A stretch of 64,000 nt of DNA, taken from positions 434,001-498,000 of the forward strand of contig NZ_NBVR01000031.1 of NCBI RefSeq assembly GCF_002607735.1, read 5' to 3'. The notes under the pieces were generated by a model that saw only the letters and a program-made list of their open reading frames with translations, was not told the origin of the DNA and ran no database searches. This document shows, piece by piece, positions 36,270-45,904 of this stretch; the stretch's first letter is position 1; each line of letters starts with the position of its first letter. The position numbers and the translations under genes were made by a program. This stretch comes from Proteus alimentorum. GTDB lineage: Bacteria > Pseudomonadota > Gammaproteobacteria > Enterobacterales > Enterobacteriaceae.

Positions 36270-37098
36270 AACACCATTAATTGAGGTAAATAACCTCTGT
36301 ATCGATTTCCCAAAGGCAAGAGTGGTTAATAATGTTTCTTTCACTTTAGGACAAGAGCGTTTGGCGGTTGTCGGTGAATCAGGCTCAGGCAAGTCAATGA
36401 CCGCTCGTGCATTAATGGGATTAGTTCGTCAGCCGGGAAAAGTCAGCGCAGATAAACTAAACTTGCAGGGAAATAATCTGTTGGATTTCTCATCTCGCCA
36501 ATGGAATAACATCCGAGGTAATACCATTTCAATGGTTCTACAAGATCCTCGTTATGCCTTAAATCCTGTAAAAACCATTTATCAACAAGTAGAAGAAACC
36601 GTAAAACAGCATCAAAAACTGTCGCGCCAAGATAGACGTCAACTTATTGTTGATACACTGCTATCTGTCGGCTTACCTGAACAGAATATTTATCGTTATC
36701 CCGGTGAATTATCAGGGGGAATGGGGCAACGAGCAATGATAGCTATTGCGCTTATTAATAACCCAACTATTTTAATTGCCGATGAGCCGACATCTGCACT
36801 TGATGCTCAACTTCGCCATCAAATCCTTGAACTGATTACCACGCAGTGCGAGCAACGTAACATGGGCTTATTGCTAATTAGCCATGATTTGCCTCTTGTT
36901 GCCGAATATTGTGAACGTGTCATGGTGATGTACCAAGGCGAACAAGTTGACGAGCTCAATGCTAAAGCGCTACCAACTGCCACACATCCTTATACGCGTA
37001 CACTTTGGACATGCAGACCTAATGCAAGCACTTATGGCACTCCATTGCCTGTATTAGATAGAACGCTTAATTTCAAGGGACTGCATCATGCTAATTGA
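36262..37098 (+). CDS. ABC transporter ATPase (DppD/NikD type)
   Basis: This 278-residue ATPase has Walker A GESGSGKSM, signature SGGMGQR and Walker B ILIADEP. The C-terminus is short: the cysteine-containing oligopeptide domain of OppD is absent, as in NikD-like ATPases. The start at 36262 has GGGAGA upstream and overlaps the permease gene by eight bases. Confidence 0.88.
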   Translation: MNKTPLIEVNNLCIDFPKARVVNNVSFTLGQERLAVVGESGSGKSMTARALMGLVRQPGKVSADKLNLQGNNLLDFSSRQWNNIRGNTISMVLQDPRYALNPVKTIYQQVEETVKQHQKLSRQDRRQLIVDTLLSVGLPEQNIYRYPGELSGGMGQRAMIAIALINNPTILIADEPTSALDAQLRHQILELITTQCEQRNMGLLLISHDLPLVAEYCERVMVMYQGEQVDELNAKALPTATHPYTRTLWTCRPNASTYGTPLPVLDRTLNFKGLHHAN

Positions 37099-37801
37099 TA
37101 TTCATAATTTACATGTTCAATTTGAACAAGGTAAACAAGCAAAACACGTTGTAAAAGGGATTGACCTACATGTTCAACAAGGTGAAACCTTTAGCTTAAT
37201 AGGTCGTTCTGGTTGCGGAAAATCGACGGTTTTACGGGTGATTGCCGGATTATTATCTCATTGGCAAGGTAATATATCGCTTTTAGGGCAAACAATTAAA
37301 CCTCAACAACGTTTTCAAGGGACATTACGCCGTAATATACAAATGGTATTTCAAGATCCCTACGCCTCTTTACACCCTCAACACCGTATTGAGCGTGCGT
37401 TTTCTGAGCCTTTAAAAATCCATCAAATTCCTTTTGATAAAGAGACGATTGAACAAGCATTAGCCCAAGTTGGTTTGCCTGCAGATGTGGCAAGTCGTTA
37501 TCCTCATCAACTTTCTGGTGGACAACGTCAACGCGTTGCCATTGCCAGAGCCCTTTTATTACAACCTCAATTATTGCTTTTAGACGAGCCAACTTCAGCA
37601 CTAGATATGTCAGTACAAGCCGAGATCTTGAATCTGCTTAACACACTGAAAAAAGAGCATAATATGACATATTTATTAGTAAGCCATGATGCTGATGTTA
37701 TTGCACATATGTCAGATAGAGCTGCATTAATGGAAAATGGTGAATTAACACAACATTATGATCGGGATGCGTTATCAAAAGGAATACATCGTCTTGATTA
37801 A
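37088..37801 (+). CDS. ABC transporter ATPase (DppF/NikE type)
   Basis: This 237-residue ATPase has Walker A GRSGCGKST, signature SGGQRQR and Walker B LLLLDEP. It lacks the C-terminal cysteine domain and is about 100 residues shorter than OppF. It overlaps the previous gene by 11 bases and ends the five-gene transporter operon; a strong terminator follows. Confidence 0.9.
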   Translation: MLIDIHNLHVQFEQGKQAKHVVKGIDLHVQQGETFSLIGRSGCGKSTVLRVIAGLLSHWQGNISLLGQTIKPQQRFQGTLRRNIQMVFQDPYASLHPQHRIERAFSEPLKIHQIPFDKETIEQALAQVGLPADVASRYPHQLSGGQRQRVAIARALLLQPQLLLLDEPTSALDMSVQAEILNLLNTLKKEHNMTYLLVSHDADVIAHMSDRAALMENGELTQHYDRDALSKGIHRLD

Positions 37802-37831
37802 GATAGAAGAGAATAAATAAAGAAAGGATCC

Positions 37832-37865
37832 GAGCAGTATTGCGTTATTAATACTGCTCTTTTTA
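37832..37865 (+). terminator. Terminator of the second peptide-type transporter operon
   Basis: The 10-bp stem GAGCAGTATT / AATACTGCTC with an 8-base loop runs into five Ts. Confidence 0.88.
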
Positions 37866-37911
37866 AGTGTACTGTTTAGTCGTACCGTTATTTAATTGTT
37901 TTGCGCTGTGT

Positions 37912-38556
37912 TTAAACTAATAAGCCCGGAAAAATAGAACGTAATCCGGTCACAATAAATTCAATACCTAACGACATTAATAATAAGCCCATTATACGAG
38001 TAACCACGTTAATGCCGGTTTGCCCTAAATATTTCACTAATAGTGTTGCACTGCGAAACAGCAACCAACAACAAAATGCAAAAAAGATACTAGTTGCGGC
38101 TAATCCTAAAAAGTTAGTAAACCCTTCCCAGCGAGAACTCCACACAATACAAGAACTGATAGCCCCTGGTCCTGCCATTAATGGTAATGCTAAAGGCACA
38201 ACAGCAACACTATTACGTACTGCGGATTCGTTTCGTTCTTGGTTGTTTTGTTTATCTTCCCCTAAACGCCCATTTATCATAGTCATTGCAATGGTAACAA
38301 TCAGCATCCCCCCTGCTATACGAAACGAGTCGATAGAAATACCGAAAATACTCAGTATAGAATCACCGATTAACAGAGAAGAAACCAAAATAATTGCAAC
38401 GGAGCCATTCGCAATTAAGTTTGTTTTGTTACGCCCTGCATCAGTTTGATAACTCGTCATACTGATAAAGACAGGCAAAATACCAATTGGGTTTACAATC
38501 GCAAAAAGACCGACAAAAAATTTAATATAACCGGATAAATCCAGCAGTGACCCCAT
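37912..38556 (-). CDS. ychE: MarC-family inner-membrane protein YchE
   Basis: This 214-residue membrane protein has about six helices (FFVGLFAIVNPIGILPVF at the start). It matches E. coli YchE in length and place next to adhE. The role of the MarC family is not settled. AAGGGG precedes the ATG. It diverges from adhE. Confidence 0.92.
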   Translation of the reverse strand: MGSLLDLSGYIKFFVGLFAIVNPIGILPVFISMTSYQTDAGRNKTNLIANGSVAIILVSSLLIGDSILSIFGISIDSFRIAGGMLIVTIAMTMINGRLGEDKQNNQERNESAVRNSVAVVPLALPLMAGPGAISSCIVWSSRWEGFTNFLGLAATSIFFAFCCWLLFRSATLLVKYLGQTGINVVTRIMGLLLMSLGIEFIVTGLRSIFPGLLV

Positions 38557-38775
38557 GAAAAGCCCCTTCTTGGCTAATAAACATGCGAATTATTCTATAA
38601 AAGATAGAGTAACTCCCAAAAATGCGCGTTACTTTAAATCAATAAACCAGTTAATTCTATTAGTTAACAAGTTTTTACCTAAAATATTCTCTTGTAAACC
38701 ATTCAAAACCTAGTGGTTTAATTTTATATCGGAATAAAGTGTACGACAAAAAAATCGTTGAACATTTATTACATA

Positions 38776-38790
38776 TAAGAATCATTCTCA
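38776..38790. promoter_or_regulatory. Fur-like 7-1-7 palindrome upstream of adhE
   Basis: The minus strand reads TGAGAATGATTCTTA, three mismatches from TGATAATNATTATCA. It is weaker than the two Fur boxes elsewhere in the window. Confidence 0.45.
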
Positions 38791-38827
38791 TATAAACCCA
38801 TGCTGAAAGGTGTCAGCTTGCTAATTT

Positions 38828-38843
38828 TGTGATATATATCACG
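38828..38843. promoter_or_regulatory. CRP-type (or FNR-like) site upstream of adhE
   Basis: TGTGATATATATCACG fits TGTGA-N6-TCACA with one mismatch. The core GATATATATC also resembles FNR-type symmetry. It lies 228 bases upstream of adhE. Confidence 0.6.
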
Positions 38844-38934
38844 TTAATTAATTAGAAAGATGGTAAGCTGTTATCATTCGAAGAAAGAGGGTTACTTCGA
38901 AAATATATTCAGCTTTATTATTGTTTTTTTTAAG

Positions 38935-39044
38935 TTTTTTAAGCAAATTATGCTCTCTAATAATTATTACTGAAATGAGTACATTATCATCTATCTAGGC
39001 TATTCTTATTAGTTATGATGAAAACGGCTAATTTGCTTAAAAAA
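38935..39044 (+). repeat. 16-base inverted repeat pair in the adhE leader
   Basis: TTTTTTAAGCAAATTA (38935-38950) is the exact reverse complement of TAATTTGCTTAAAAAA (39029-39044), 78 bases apart. If both are transcribed, they form a long stem ending 15 bases before the CAGGAG ribosome-binding site. Confidence 0.7.
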
Positions 39045-39070
39045 TTTAACATTTTATCAGGAGTCTCTTT

Positions 39071-41737
39071 ATGTCTGTAACTAACGTTACTGAACTCAAT
39101 GATTTGGTTGCTCGTGTAAAAAAAGCTCAACATGAATTTGCTAACTTCTCTCAAGAACAAGTTGATGCTATTTTCCGTGCTGCTGCATTAGCTGCCGCTG
39201 ATGCCCGTATTCCTCTTGCAAAATTAGCTGTTAAAGAGTCTGGTATGGGTATCGTTGAAGATAAAGTGATTAAAAACCACTTTGCTTCTGAGTATATCTA
39301 CAATGCGTATAAAGACGAAAAAACCTGCGGGATCTTATCTGAAGATCTGACTTACGGTACCATGACCATTGCTGAACCTATTGGGATCATCTGTGGTATC
39401 GTACCAACCACTAACCCAACTTCTACTGCGATTTTTAAAGCATTAATTAGCTTAAAAACACGTAATGGTATTATCTTCTCTCCACACCCTCGTGCAAAAG
39501 AAGCAACAAACCGTGCTGCAGAGATCGTCTTAAATGCGGCTATCGCTGCAGGCGCACCAAAAGATATTATCGGTTGGATTGATGAGCCTTCTGTCGCCCT
39601 ATCTAACGCATTAATGCACCATGATGATATTAACCTGATCTTAGCGACAGGTGGTCCAGGCATGGTTAAAGCTGCGTATAGTTCTGGTAAGCCAGCTATC
39701 GGTGTTGGTGCGGGTAATACCCCTGTTGTTATTGATGACTCTGCGGATATCAAACGCGCAGTGGCTTCAATCTTAATGTCTAAAACTTTCGATAACGGCG
39801 TAATTTGTGCGTCAGAACAATCTGTTATCGTTGTTGATAGCATTTATAAACAAGTTCGTGAGCGTTTCTCAACTCACGGCGGTTACATGCTGACAGGTAA
39901 AGAATTAAAAGCTGTTCAAGATATCATCTTAAAAGACGGTAACTTAAATGCCGCTATTGTGGGTCAACCTGCAACAAAAATTGCTGAAATGGCTGGTATT
40001 GAAGTCCCTGTAAATACCAAAATTTTAATTGGCGAAGTAAAAGAAACAACAGAAGCAGAACCTTTTGCTCACGAAAAATTATCTCCACTATTAGCAATGT
40101 ACCATGCTCAATCATTTGAAGATGCGGTGCTAAAAGCTGAAAAATTAGTTGAGATGGGTGGTATCGGTCACACTTCTTGCTTATATACAGACCAAGATAA
40201 CTGCCCTGAACATGTTGCTTACTTCGGCGACAAGATGAAAACATCGCGTATTTTAATCAATACTCCAGCATCTCAAGGTGGTATTGGTGACTTATATAAC
40301 TTTAAACTTGCTCCTTCTCTAACATTAGGTTGTGGTTCATGGGGTGGTAACTCCATTTCTGAAAACGTAGGGCCAAAACACCTTATCAACACTAAAACCG
40401 TGGCGAAAAGAGCAGAAAATATGTTGTGGCATAAACTTCCTAAATCTATTTACTTCCGCCGTGGTTGTTTACCTATCGCACTGGAAGAGATTGCGACAGA
40501 TGGTAAAAAACGTGCCTTTATCGTGACCGATGGTTTCTTATTCAACAATGGTTATGTTGATGAAGTGACTCGTGTACTGAAAAAATTTGGTGTTGAAACA
40601 GAAGTCTTCTTTGAAGTTGAAGCAGATCCAACATTAAGCGTTGTGCGTAAAGGCGCAGAACAGATGAATAGCTTTAAACCTGATGTGATCATCGCATTAG
40701 GTGGTGGTTCACCAATGGATGCTGCAAAAATCATGTGGGTTATGTATGAGCACCCAGAAACTCACTTCGAAGAATTAGCATTACGCTTTATGGATATCCG
40801 TAAACGTATTTACAAGTTCCCGAAAATGGGTGTGAAAGCACAAATGGTTGCTATCACAACAACATCAGGTACAGGCTCTGAAGTAACACCATTTGCGGTA
40901 GTAACTGATGACGAAACAGGTCAAAAATACCCATTAGCAGACTATGCATTAACACCAGACATGGCTATCGTTGATGCAAACCTTGTTATGAATATGCCTA
41001 AATCTCTATGTGCATTTGGTGGTTTAGACGCGGTAACTCACGCATTAGAAGCCTACGTTTCTGTATTAGCGAACGAATATTCTGATGGACAAGCACTGCA
41101 AGCCTTAAAATTACTGAAAGAATATCTGCCTGCAAGTTACCATGAAGGCGCTAAAAACCCAGTAGCTCGTGAACGTGTTCATAATGCAGCAACCATTGCA
41201 GGTATTGCTTTTGCTAACGCATTCTTGGGTGTTTGTCACTCAATGGCGCATAAATTAGGCTCTGAGTTCCACATTCCTCACGGTTTAGCTAATGCGTTAT
41301 TAATTTCAAACGTTATTCGTTATAACGCTAATGACAACCCAACAAAACAAACTGCATTTAGCCAATACGACCGCCCTCAAGCACGTCGTCGTTATGCAGA
41401 AATCGCTGACCACTTAGAACTTTCAGCACCAGGTGACCGTACTGCTGCTAAAATTGAGAAATTATTAGCTTGGTTAGAAGAAATGAAATCTTCATTAGGA
41501 ATTCCATCTTCTATTCGTGAAGCGGGTGTTCAGGAAAGTGATTTCTTAACAAGAGTTGATAAGTTATCTGAAGATGCATTTGACGATCAGTGTACTGGCG
41601 CTAACCCACGTTACCCACTGATCTCTGAACTAAAACAACTGTTATTAGATTCTTACTACGGTCGTGAATTTAATGAACATCCGGTTGTTGAAGTGAAAGA
41701 AGAGACAAAACCTGTTAAGAAAAGCAGTAAAAAATAA
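39071..41737 (+). CDS. adhE: Bifunctional aldehyde-alcohol dehydrogenase AdhE
   Basis: This 888-residue fermentation enzyme converts acetyl-CoA to ethanol in two NADH-dependent steps and forms spirosomes. The N-terminal half (to about 440) is an aldehyde dehydrogenase with the catalytic cysteine in DNGVICASEQS. The C-terminal half is an iron-dependent alcohol dehydrogenase with ALGGGSPMDAAK and the metal-binding histidines in the later FANAFLGVCHSMAHKLG. A Lys-rich tail follows. AGGAG lies before the ATG. It has a long control region upstream and its own terminator. Confidence 0.97.
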   Translation: MSVTNVTELNDLVARVKKAQHEFANFSQEQVDAIFRAAALAAADARIPLAKLAVKESGMGIVEDKVIKNHFASEYIYNAYKDEKTCGILSEDLTYGTMTIAEPIGIICGIVPTTNPTSTAIFKALISLKTRNGIIFSPHPRAKEATNRAAEIVLNAAIAAGAPKDIIGWIDEPSVALSNALMHHDDINLILATGGPGMVKAAYSSGKPAIGVGAGNTPVVIDDSADIKRAVASILMSKTFDNGVICASEQSVIVVDSIYKQVRERFSTHGGYMLTGKELKAVQDIILKDGNLNAAIVGQPATKIAEMAGIEVPVNTKILIGEVKETTEAEPFAHEKLSPLLAMYHAQSFEDAVLKAEKLVEMGGIGHTSCLYTDQDNCPEHVAYFGDKMKTSRILINTPASQGGIGDLYNFKLAPSLTLGCGSWGGNSISENVGPKHLINTKTVAKRAENMLWHKLPKSIYFRRGCLPIALEEIATDGKKRAFIVTDGFLFNNGYVDEVTRVLKKFGVETEVFFEVEADPTLSVVRKGAEQMNSFKPDVIIALGGGSPMDAAKIMWVMYEHPETHFEELALRFMDIRKRIYKFPKMGVKAQMVAITTTSGTGSEVTPFAVVTDDETGQKYPLADYALTPDMAIVDANLVMNMPKSLCAFGGLDAVTHALEAYVSVLANEYSDGQALQALKLLKEYLPASYHEGAKNPVARERVHNAATIAGIAFANAFLGVCHSMAHKLGSEFHIPHGLANALLISNVIRYNANDNPTKQTAFSQYDRPQARRRYAEIADHLELSAPGDRTAAKIEKLLAWLEEMKSSLGIPSSIREAGVQESDFLTRVDKLSEDAFDDQCTGANPRYPLISELKQLLLDSYYGREFNEHPVVEVKEETKPVKKSSKK

Positions 41738-41795
41738 TCGAAACACGCTGTGTTAGTGTGATCCTCAATATTTCGGTTATTTATTCTTAAAATAG

Positions 41796-41822
41796 AAACC
41801 CAGTCATATGACTGGGTTTTTT
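41796..41822 (+). terminator. Terminator of adhE
   Basis: The 10-to-12-bp palindromic stem AAACCCAGTCAT / ATGACTGGGTTT runs into six Ts. Confidence 0.88.
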
Positions 41823-42809
41823 ATGGTCATTCACTTGTTTATCTACATTTTGCTAGTGATTTCTGATATTGGGGGAATAAAGCGTGATAAGCCACTATTT
41901 AACCACAAATGATAGGTGTTTATACCTATTCAATAGGTTTGATTTTTACTATAATAATAGTGCCTGCCTTTATATGTTCACAATCTTCTCTAAAAAAGAC
42001 GTTGAGCAACTTATCTCTCAAGTTATGCCTTTGCATTACCGCATTATAAAAAATGCCTTACAATCGATTACAGGGCGCGCTAAACTCCTCTCCTCTTTCA
42101 TTAGTTGGTATAATTATTTCACTCTTACCTTATTTACTTCATAAAGTGACCACAACGAAATGTTATTTGAAACCATCGTATTCGCTTTACGATCCACAAT
42201 CGTACTTTTATTCTTATCTGATCAAAAAATAAATCAATGTCATCGTTTTGATTATTAATTAATGATTAAAATATAGAAATATAAATATTTTATATCTCTA
42301 AGCGCATTAAATTTATAAAAAACAGAGTTTCAATAAAATATTATCAAAATGACGCTTACTCGCTTGCTAACGTAATAACGGTCGCTATTTGCGCATTCCA
42401 CTTGAAAATTACTCCTTTAGGAGTATGAAGGGAGCCTGTTTATCCGTATAACAGGCATAAAGTAAAGTACTTCATTTATTCAATAACAACTTAAGCACCC
42501 TATAACCAACACTTATAAAACCTGATATAAATGTTTCATTATACTAACCATAGATAAAAGAAATATTTTTAGTATTTTATGACTATCTTTATTCAATTTT
42601 ATTAAACTATGAATAATATAAATGAATCAAATGTCCCTATCTCTTATCATTTGTAAAAAACAATATCGACATCACAAAACAAACACCGTACGTATATTTG
42701 ATTATGTCTTTTTTGATTAATGATAATGAAATCGATGAAATAAATAATTTTTCCTATCAAAAAATAACATATCTTCACAGAAGAAAATCAAACTCACCGC
42801 AATTTGATA
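41823..42809. other. Long intergenic region between adhE and tdk
   Basis: There are about 990 bases without a convincing gene. Most is AT-rich. 42355-42455 is clearly richer in GC and contains two hairpins (TACTCC-TTT-AGGAGTA-like at 42409-42425, and GCCTGTT...AACAGGC at 42434-42457). It may be a small RNA or a degenerate repeat. Confidence 0.45.
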
Positions 42810-42834
42810 TAAAAAAAGCCAATAAATTGGCTAA
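42810..42834 (-). terminator. Terminator downstream of tdk
   Basis: The stem AGCCAA / TTGGCT is followed on the minus strand by seven Ts, about 115 bases after the tdk stop. A nearer inverted repeat (42902-42936, arms CCCTCTTT / AAAGAGGG) lacks a T-run. Confidence 0.65.
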
Positions 42835-42948
42835 AATTTAAAAAATATAAACATTTTTTAGTATTACGTAATATAACACTTTATTTGAATTCTTATTTCA
42901 TCCCCTCTTTCACTCTGACAAATTAGTAAAAGAGGGAAGTTGAAAAGG

Positions 42949-43545
42949 TTACTCTTGTTCAATACACCCTTTTAGTGTTGCCTGCGTATAATGCTTACGA
43001 CAGACTGAAACATATTTTTCATTTCCGCCTATTTCAACTTGAGCACCATCACTCAGTACATTTCCTTTATCATCTAAACGTAATACTTTATTTGCCTTTC
43101 TACCGCAGTAACATACTGTTTTAAGTTCTACGAGCTTATCAGCCCATGCTAATAAATAAGCACTGCCCGTAAATAACTCACCTCTAAAATCCGTTCTTAG
43201 CCCATAAGTGAGAACCGGAATATCATAGGCATCTGTTATTTCACAAAGTTGTTCGACATGTGCCTTACTTAAAAATTGGCACTCGTCAATCAATACACAG
43301 TGAATAGGCTGTTTGTTATGCTCAGTAACAATAACGTCACGAATATTCATATCATCACTAAAGAGTAATGCATCCGCACTTAATCCTATTCTTGAGCTAA
43401 TTTTCCCCTTTGCAAAGCGTGTATCAATAGCCGCAGTGAAAATCAATGTACGCATTCCTCGTTCATTATAGTTATAAGAGGATTGCAATAAAGATGTTGA
43501 TTTTCCAGCATTCATGGCTGAATAATAAAAGTAAAGCTGAGCCAT
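42949..43545 (-). CDS. tdk: Thymidine kinase
   Basis: This 198-residue cytoplasmic kinase salvages thymidine to dTMP. The P-loop [11 protein letters not shown] is at residues 8-18. Walker B and the catalytic region are LIDECQFL. The lasso and zinc-binding cysteines are in VCYCGRKA and the C-terminal VCRKHY. GAGAGAG precedes the ATG. The place between adhE and hns is as in E. coli. Confidence 0.95.
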   Translation of the reverse strand: MAQLYFYYSAMNAGKSTSLLQSSYNYNERGMRTLIFTAAIDTRFAKGKISSRIGLSADALLFSDDMNIRDVIVTEHNKQPIHCVLIDECQFLSKAHVEQLCEITDAYDIPVLTYGLRTDFRGELFTGSAYLLAWADKLVELKTVCYCGRKANKVLRLDDKGNVLSDGAQVEIGGNEKYVSVCRKHYTQATLKGCIEQE

Positions 43546-44054
43546 CAGCTCTCTCCTTAAATAGTGTTTATTTTCACGAGCGACAGTCTAACATAAACAA
43601 TCTACAAGTTATCCATAACAAGTATTTATTACCTTTATTTCTATTCTGGATATACCATCGAAAGATGAAGTTCGTTGTTAATGCTAATTTTTGCTTAAAA
43701 AATAAATAGCTTTAATAAGTACTTAACATATTAAAACACACCTTGATATACCTTTATTAAAGTATGAAAGTTAGTCCGATTCCATTTTTAGAAAAAAGTC
43801 CGTTATTATAAAAAAATGAACAAAGCTTTCTATTCTTTAGCATTAGCGCTATCATCAGTTAAAAGATGCATTTCCTTACTAATATTTCCTTTATTGACTA
43901 AAGATGCCTCAACTTTTATTATTTTTTTCGTTGAGATATTAGTTTAAAAAAAAGAAATTTTACGTAAGGTTTGTATTTAGGTATTGCAGAAATTTAAATA
44001 GCAATCTATTATTAGTATTACATCAGCCAACAACATTTATTTGAGACCAGGAAA
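43546..44054. other. tdk/hns intergenic region
   Basis: This 509-base AT-rich region between divergent genes must carry the tdk and hns promoters. No further gene or clear operator is seen. The curved, A/T-tract-rich sequence would suit H-NS autoregulation (inference). Confidence 0.4.
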
Positions 44055-44459
44055 ATGAGCGAATCTTTAAAAATATTAAATAACATCCGTACTCTCCGTG
44101 CACAAGCAAGAGAAACTTCTTTAGAAACTTTAGAAGAAATGCTTGAGAAACTCGAAGTTGTCGTTAATGAGCGTCGTGAAGAATTCTCATTAGAAAAAGC
44201 AGCTGAAGAAGAACGTGTTCAGAAATTACAAAAATACCGTGAAATGTTAGAAGAAGCCGGTATTGATCCAACAGACTTACTTGAAGCAAGTGCTGTTAAT
44301 AAAACTGGCCGTGCTAAACGTGCAGCTCGCCCAGCTAAATACTCTTACGTTGATGAAAATGGTGAAACTAAAACTTGGACAGGCCAAGGTCGTACACCAG
44401 CTGTAATCAAGCGTGCTATTGATGAAGAAGGCAAATCCTTAGACGATTTCCTGCTGTAA
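44055..44459 (+). CDS. hns: Nucleoid-associated protein H-NS
   Basis: This 134-residue DNA-binding protein silences AT-rich genes. The N-terminal helices (to about 80) drive oligomerisation. The linker is basic ([13 protein letters not shown]). The C-terminal DNA-binding domain contains TWTGQGRTP with the minor-groove-binding Q-G-R motif. The length is close to the 137 of E. coli. It is a single gene with a terminator. Confidence 0.97.
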   Translation: MSESLKILNNIRTLRAQARETSLETLEEMLEKLEVVVNERREEFSLEKAAEEERVQKLQKYREMLEEAGIDPTDLLEASAVNKTGRAKRAARPAKYSYVDENGETKTWTGQGRTPAVIKRAIDEEGKSLDDFLL

Positions 44460-44480
44460 TTTAAGTCAATATTCTATTTG

Positions 44481-44515
44481 AAATACCCTTTTAAATAATT
44501 AAAAGGGTATTTTCT
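44481..44515 (+). terminator. Terminator of hns
   Basis: The 12-bp stem AAATACCCTTTT / AAAAGGGTATTT has an 8-base loop and a T-rich tail. Confidence 0.8.
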
Positions 44516-44636
44516 TGTTTACCCTATTTAATTAAACAAGCGTTTAATTTTAATATGTGCTGATGTTGTTTGTATTAGATGTGGGTAAGCAAGAATAAAA
44601 ATGTAATAACTGCGTTATTTATTTTTATTTATAATG

Positions 44637-44666
44637 AAAAAGGAGCTTTTATAGCTCCTTTTTTCT
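44637..44666. terminator. Terminator of the epimerase gene, bidirectional
   Basis: The 8-bp stem AAGGAGCT / AGCTCCTT has A and T runs on both sides. It lies 25 bases after the epimerase stop. Confidence 0.75.
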
Positions 44667-44689
44667 TTGATTTAATTAAACTGATATTA

Positions 44690-45697
44690 TTAATTTTTAT
44701 AATAACTTAAATACCAATCAACAAACTGTTTTACGCCATATTCTACTTCTGTATTCGGCGAGAAACCTATTGTCTCAGACAAGTCTTGGCAATCAGCACA
44801 AGTAGAAAGAACATCACCATCTTGCATCGGCATTAAATTCAATTTAGCTTTAATGTTTAATGACTTTTCTATCGCTTCAATGAATGCCATCAATTTGGTT
44901 GGTTTCCCATTGCCCACATTATAGATTTTATAAGGTGCAGAACTTGAAGACGTTTCGCCTTTCTCTACTGTCCAATTTTTATCTATTACTGGTACAACAT
45001 TGAGCAATCGAACAACGGATCCCACAATGTCATCGACATAAGTGAAATCGCGTGTCATATTCCCACCGTTATAAACATCAATAGGTTCACCAGACAGCAT
45101 TGCCTTAGTGAATTTAAATAATGCCATATCAGGGCGCCCCCAAGGGCCATATACCGTGAAGAAACGTAATCCCGTTGTTGGTAATTGATATAAATGTGAA
45201 TAGCTATGAGACATTAACTCATTAGCTTTCTTTGTGGCCGCATATAATGAAACGGGGTGATCAACACTATCTTCTGTTGAGAAAGGCTGTTTTTGATTCA
45301 AACCATAAACAGAACTTGAAGAGGAGTAGATAAGATGTCCGACTTTATTATGGCGACATCCTTCTAATATATTCATGTGACCAACAATATTCGCATCAAT
45401 ATATGCCATTGGGTTTTCAATGGAATAGCGAACACCCGGTTGAGCCGCTAAATGAATAACTCGGTCAAATTGGTGTGATACAAATAATTGAGCCACTTTC
45501 GTTGAGTCAACGATATCAAGTTTCTCAAAATGGAATTTTTCTAGCTGTTGTAATTTAGCTAATCGAGCCTCTTTTAAGCGCACATCATAATAATCATTCA
45601 GATTATCTATTCCGACAACATGATAACCCATTTCGATTAAACGCTGACTCATATGATAGCCAATAAAACCCGCAGCACCTGTTACCAATATTTTCAT
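44690..45697 (-). CDS. NAD-dependent epimerase, UDP-glucuronate 4-epimerase type
   Basis: This 335-residue short-chain dehydrogenase-type enzyme has an NAD-binding loop GAAGFIG near the N-terminus and catalytic Ser and Y-x3-K in SSSSSVYG and YAATKKANE. GLRFFTVYGPWGRPDMA is typical of UDP-glucuronate 4-epimerases, which make UDP-galacturonate for LPS or capsule. It sits just before galU on the same strand (galU is transcribed first), which fits sugar-nucleotide supply. The start is the ATG at 45697; an upstream in-frame TTG is less likely. Other UDP-sugar substrates are possible. Confidence 0.85.
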   Translation of the reverse strand: MKILVTGAAGFIGYHMSQRLIEMGYHVVGIDNLNDYYDVRLKEARLAKLQQLEKFHFEKLDIVDSTKVAQLFVSHQFDRVIHLAAQPGVRYSIENPMAYIDANIVGHMNILEGCRHNKVGHLIYSSSSSVYGLNQKQPFSTEDSVDHPVSLYAATKKANELMSHSYSHLYQLPTTGLRFFTVYGPWGRPDMALFKFTKAMLSGEPIDVYNGGNMTRDFTYVDDIVGSVVRLLNVVPVIDKNWTVEKGETSSSSAPYKIYNVGNGKPTKLMAFIEAIEKSLNIKAKLNLMPMQDGDVLSTCADCQDLSETIGFSPNTEVEYGVKQFVDWYLSYYKN

Positions 45698-45808
45698 ATT
45701 ATCACTCAAATAACCTAATAATTTATTTTTATGTCAACGCTATCATGCTTAATATCACCTCGATTAAACATCATAACGCTTAACATCGTCATACATTACA
45801 GAAATCAA

Positions 45809-45839
45809 TATGGCTCAATACTAAATGCATTGAGCCATA
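45809..45839 (-). terminator. Hairpin after galU
   Basis: The 10-bp stem ATGGCTCAAT / ATTGAGCCAT has a 9-base loop and a moderately T-rich minus-strand tail. It is likely the galU terminator. Confidence 0.6.
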
Positions 45840-45904
45840 CCTTAATCTCTTACAATCGCTTTATCTAGCCTTTCCCATATAAATGATTATTAATAGGCTT
45901 TATT

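Larger units (their letters stand above)
38557..39070. other. adhE/ychE intergenic control region
   Basis: This 514-base region contains a Fur-like palindrome at 38776-38790 (TAAGAATCATTCTCA), a CRP-type site at 38828-38843, and a pair of 16-base inverted repeats at 38935-38950 and 39029-39044. The second repeat ends 26 bases before the adhE start. No gene is seen. Confidence 0.6.

Noticed and set aside
41884-42144. 86-codon ORF starting GTG downstream of adhE
   Set aside because: GGGGGA lies upstream, but the composition looks like translated AT-rich intergenic sequence (many Phe, Tyr, Leu, Ser) and no family is recognisable. Not listed as a gene.
43604-43620. DnaA-box-like TTATCCATA upstream of hns/tdk
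   Set aside because: Single site with a mismatch to TTATNCACA and no cluster. Not evidence of an origin.
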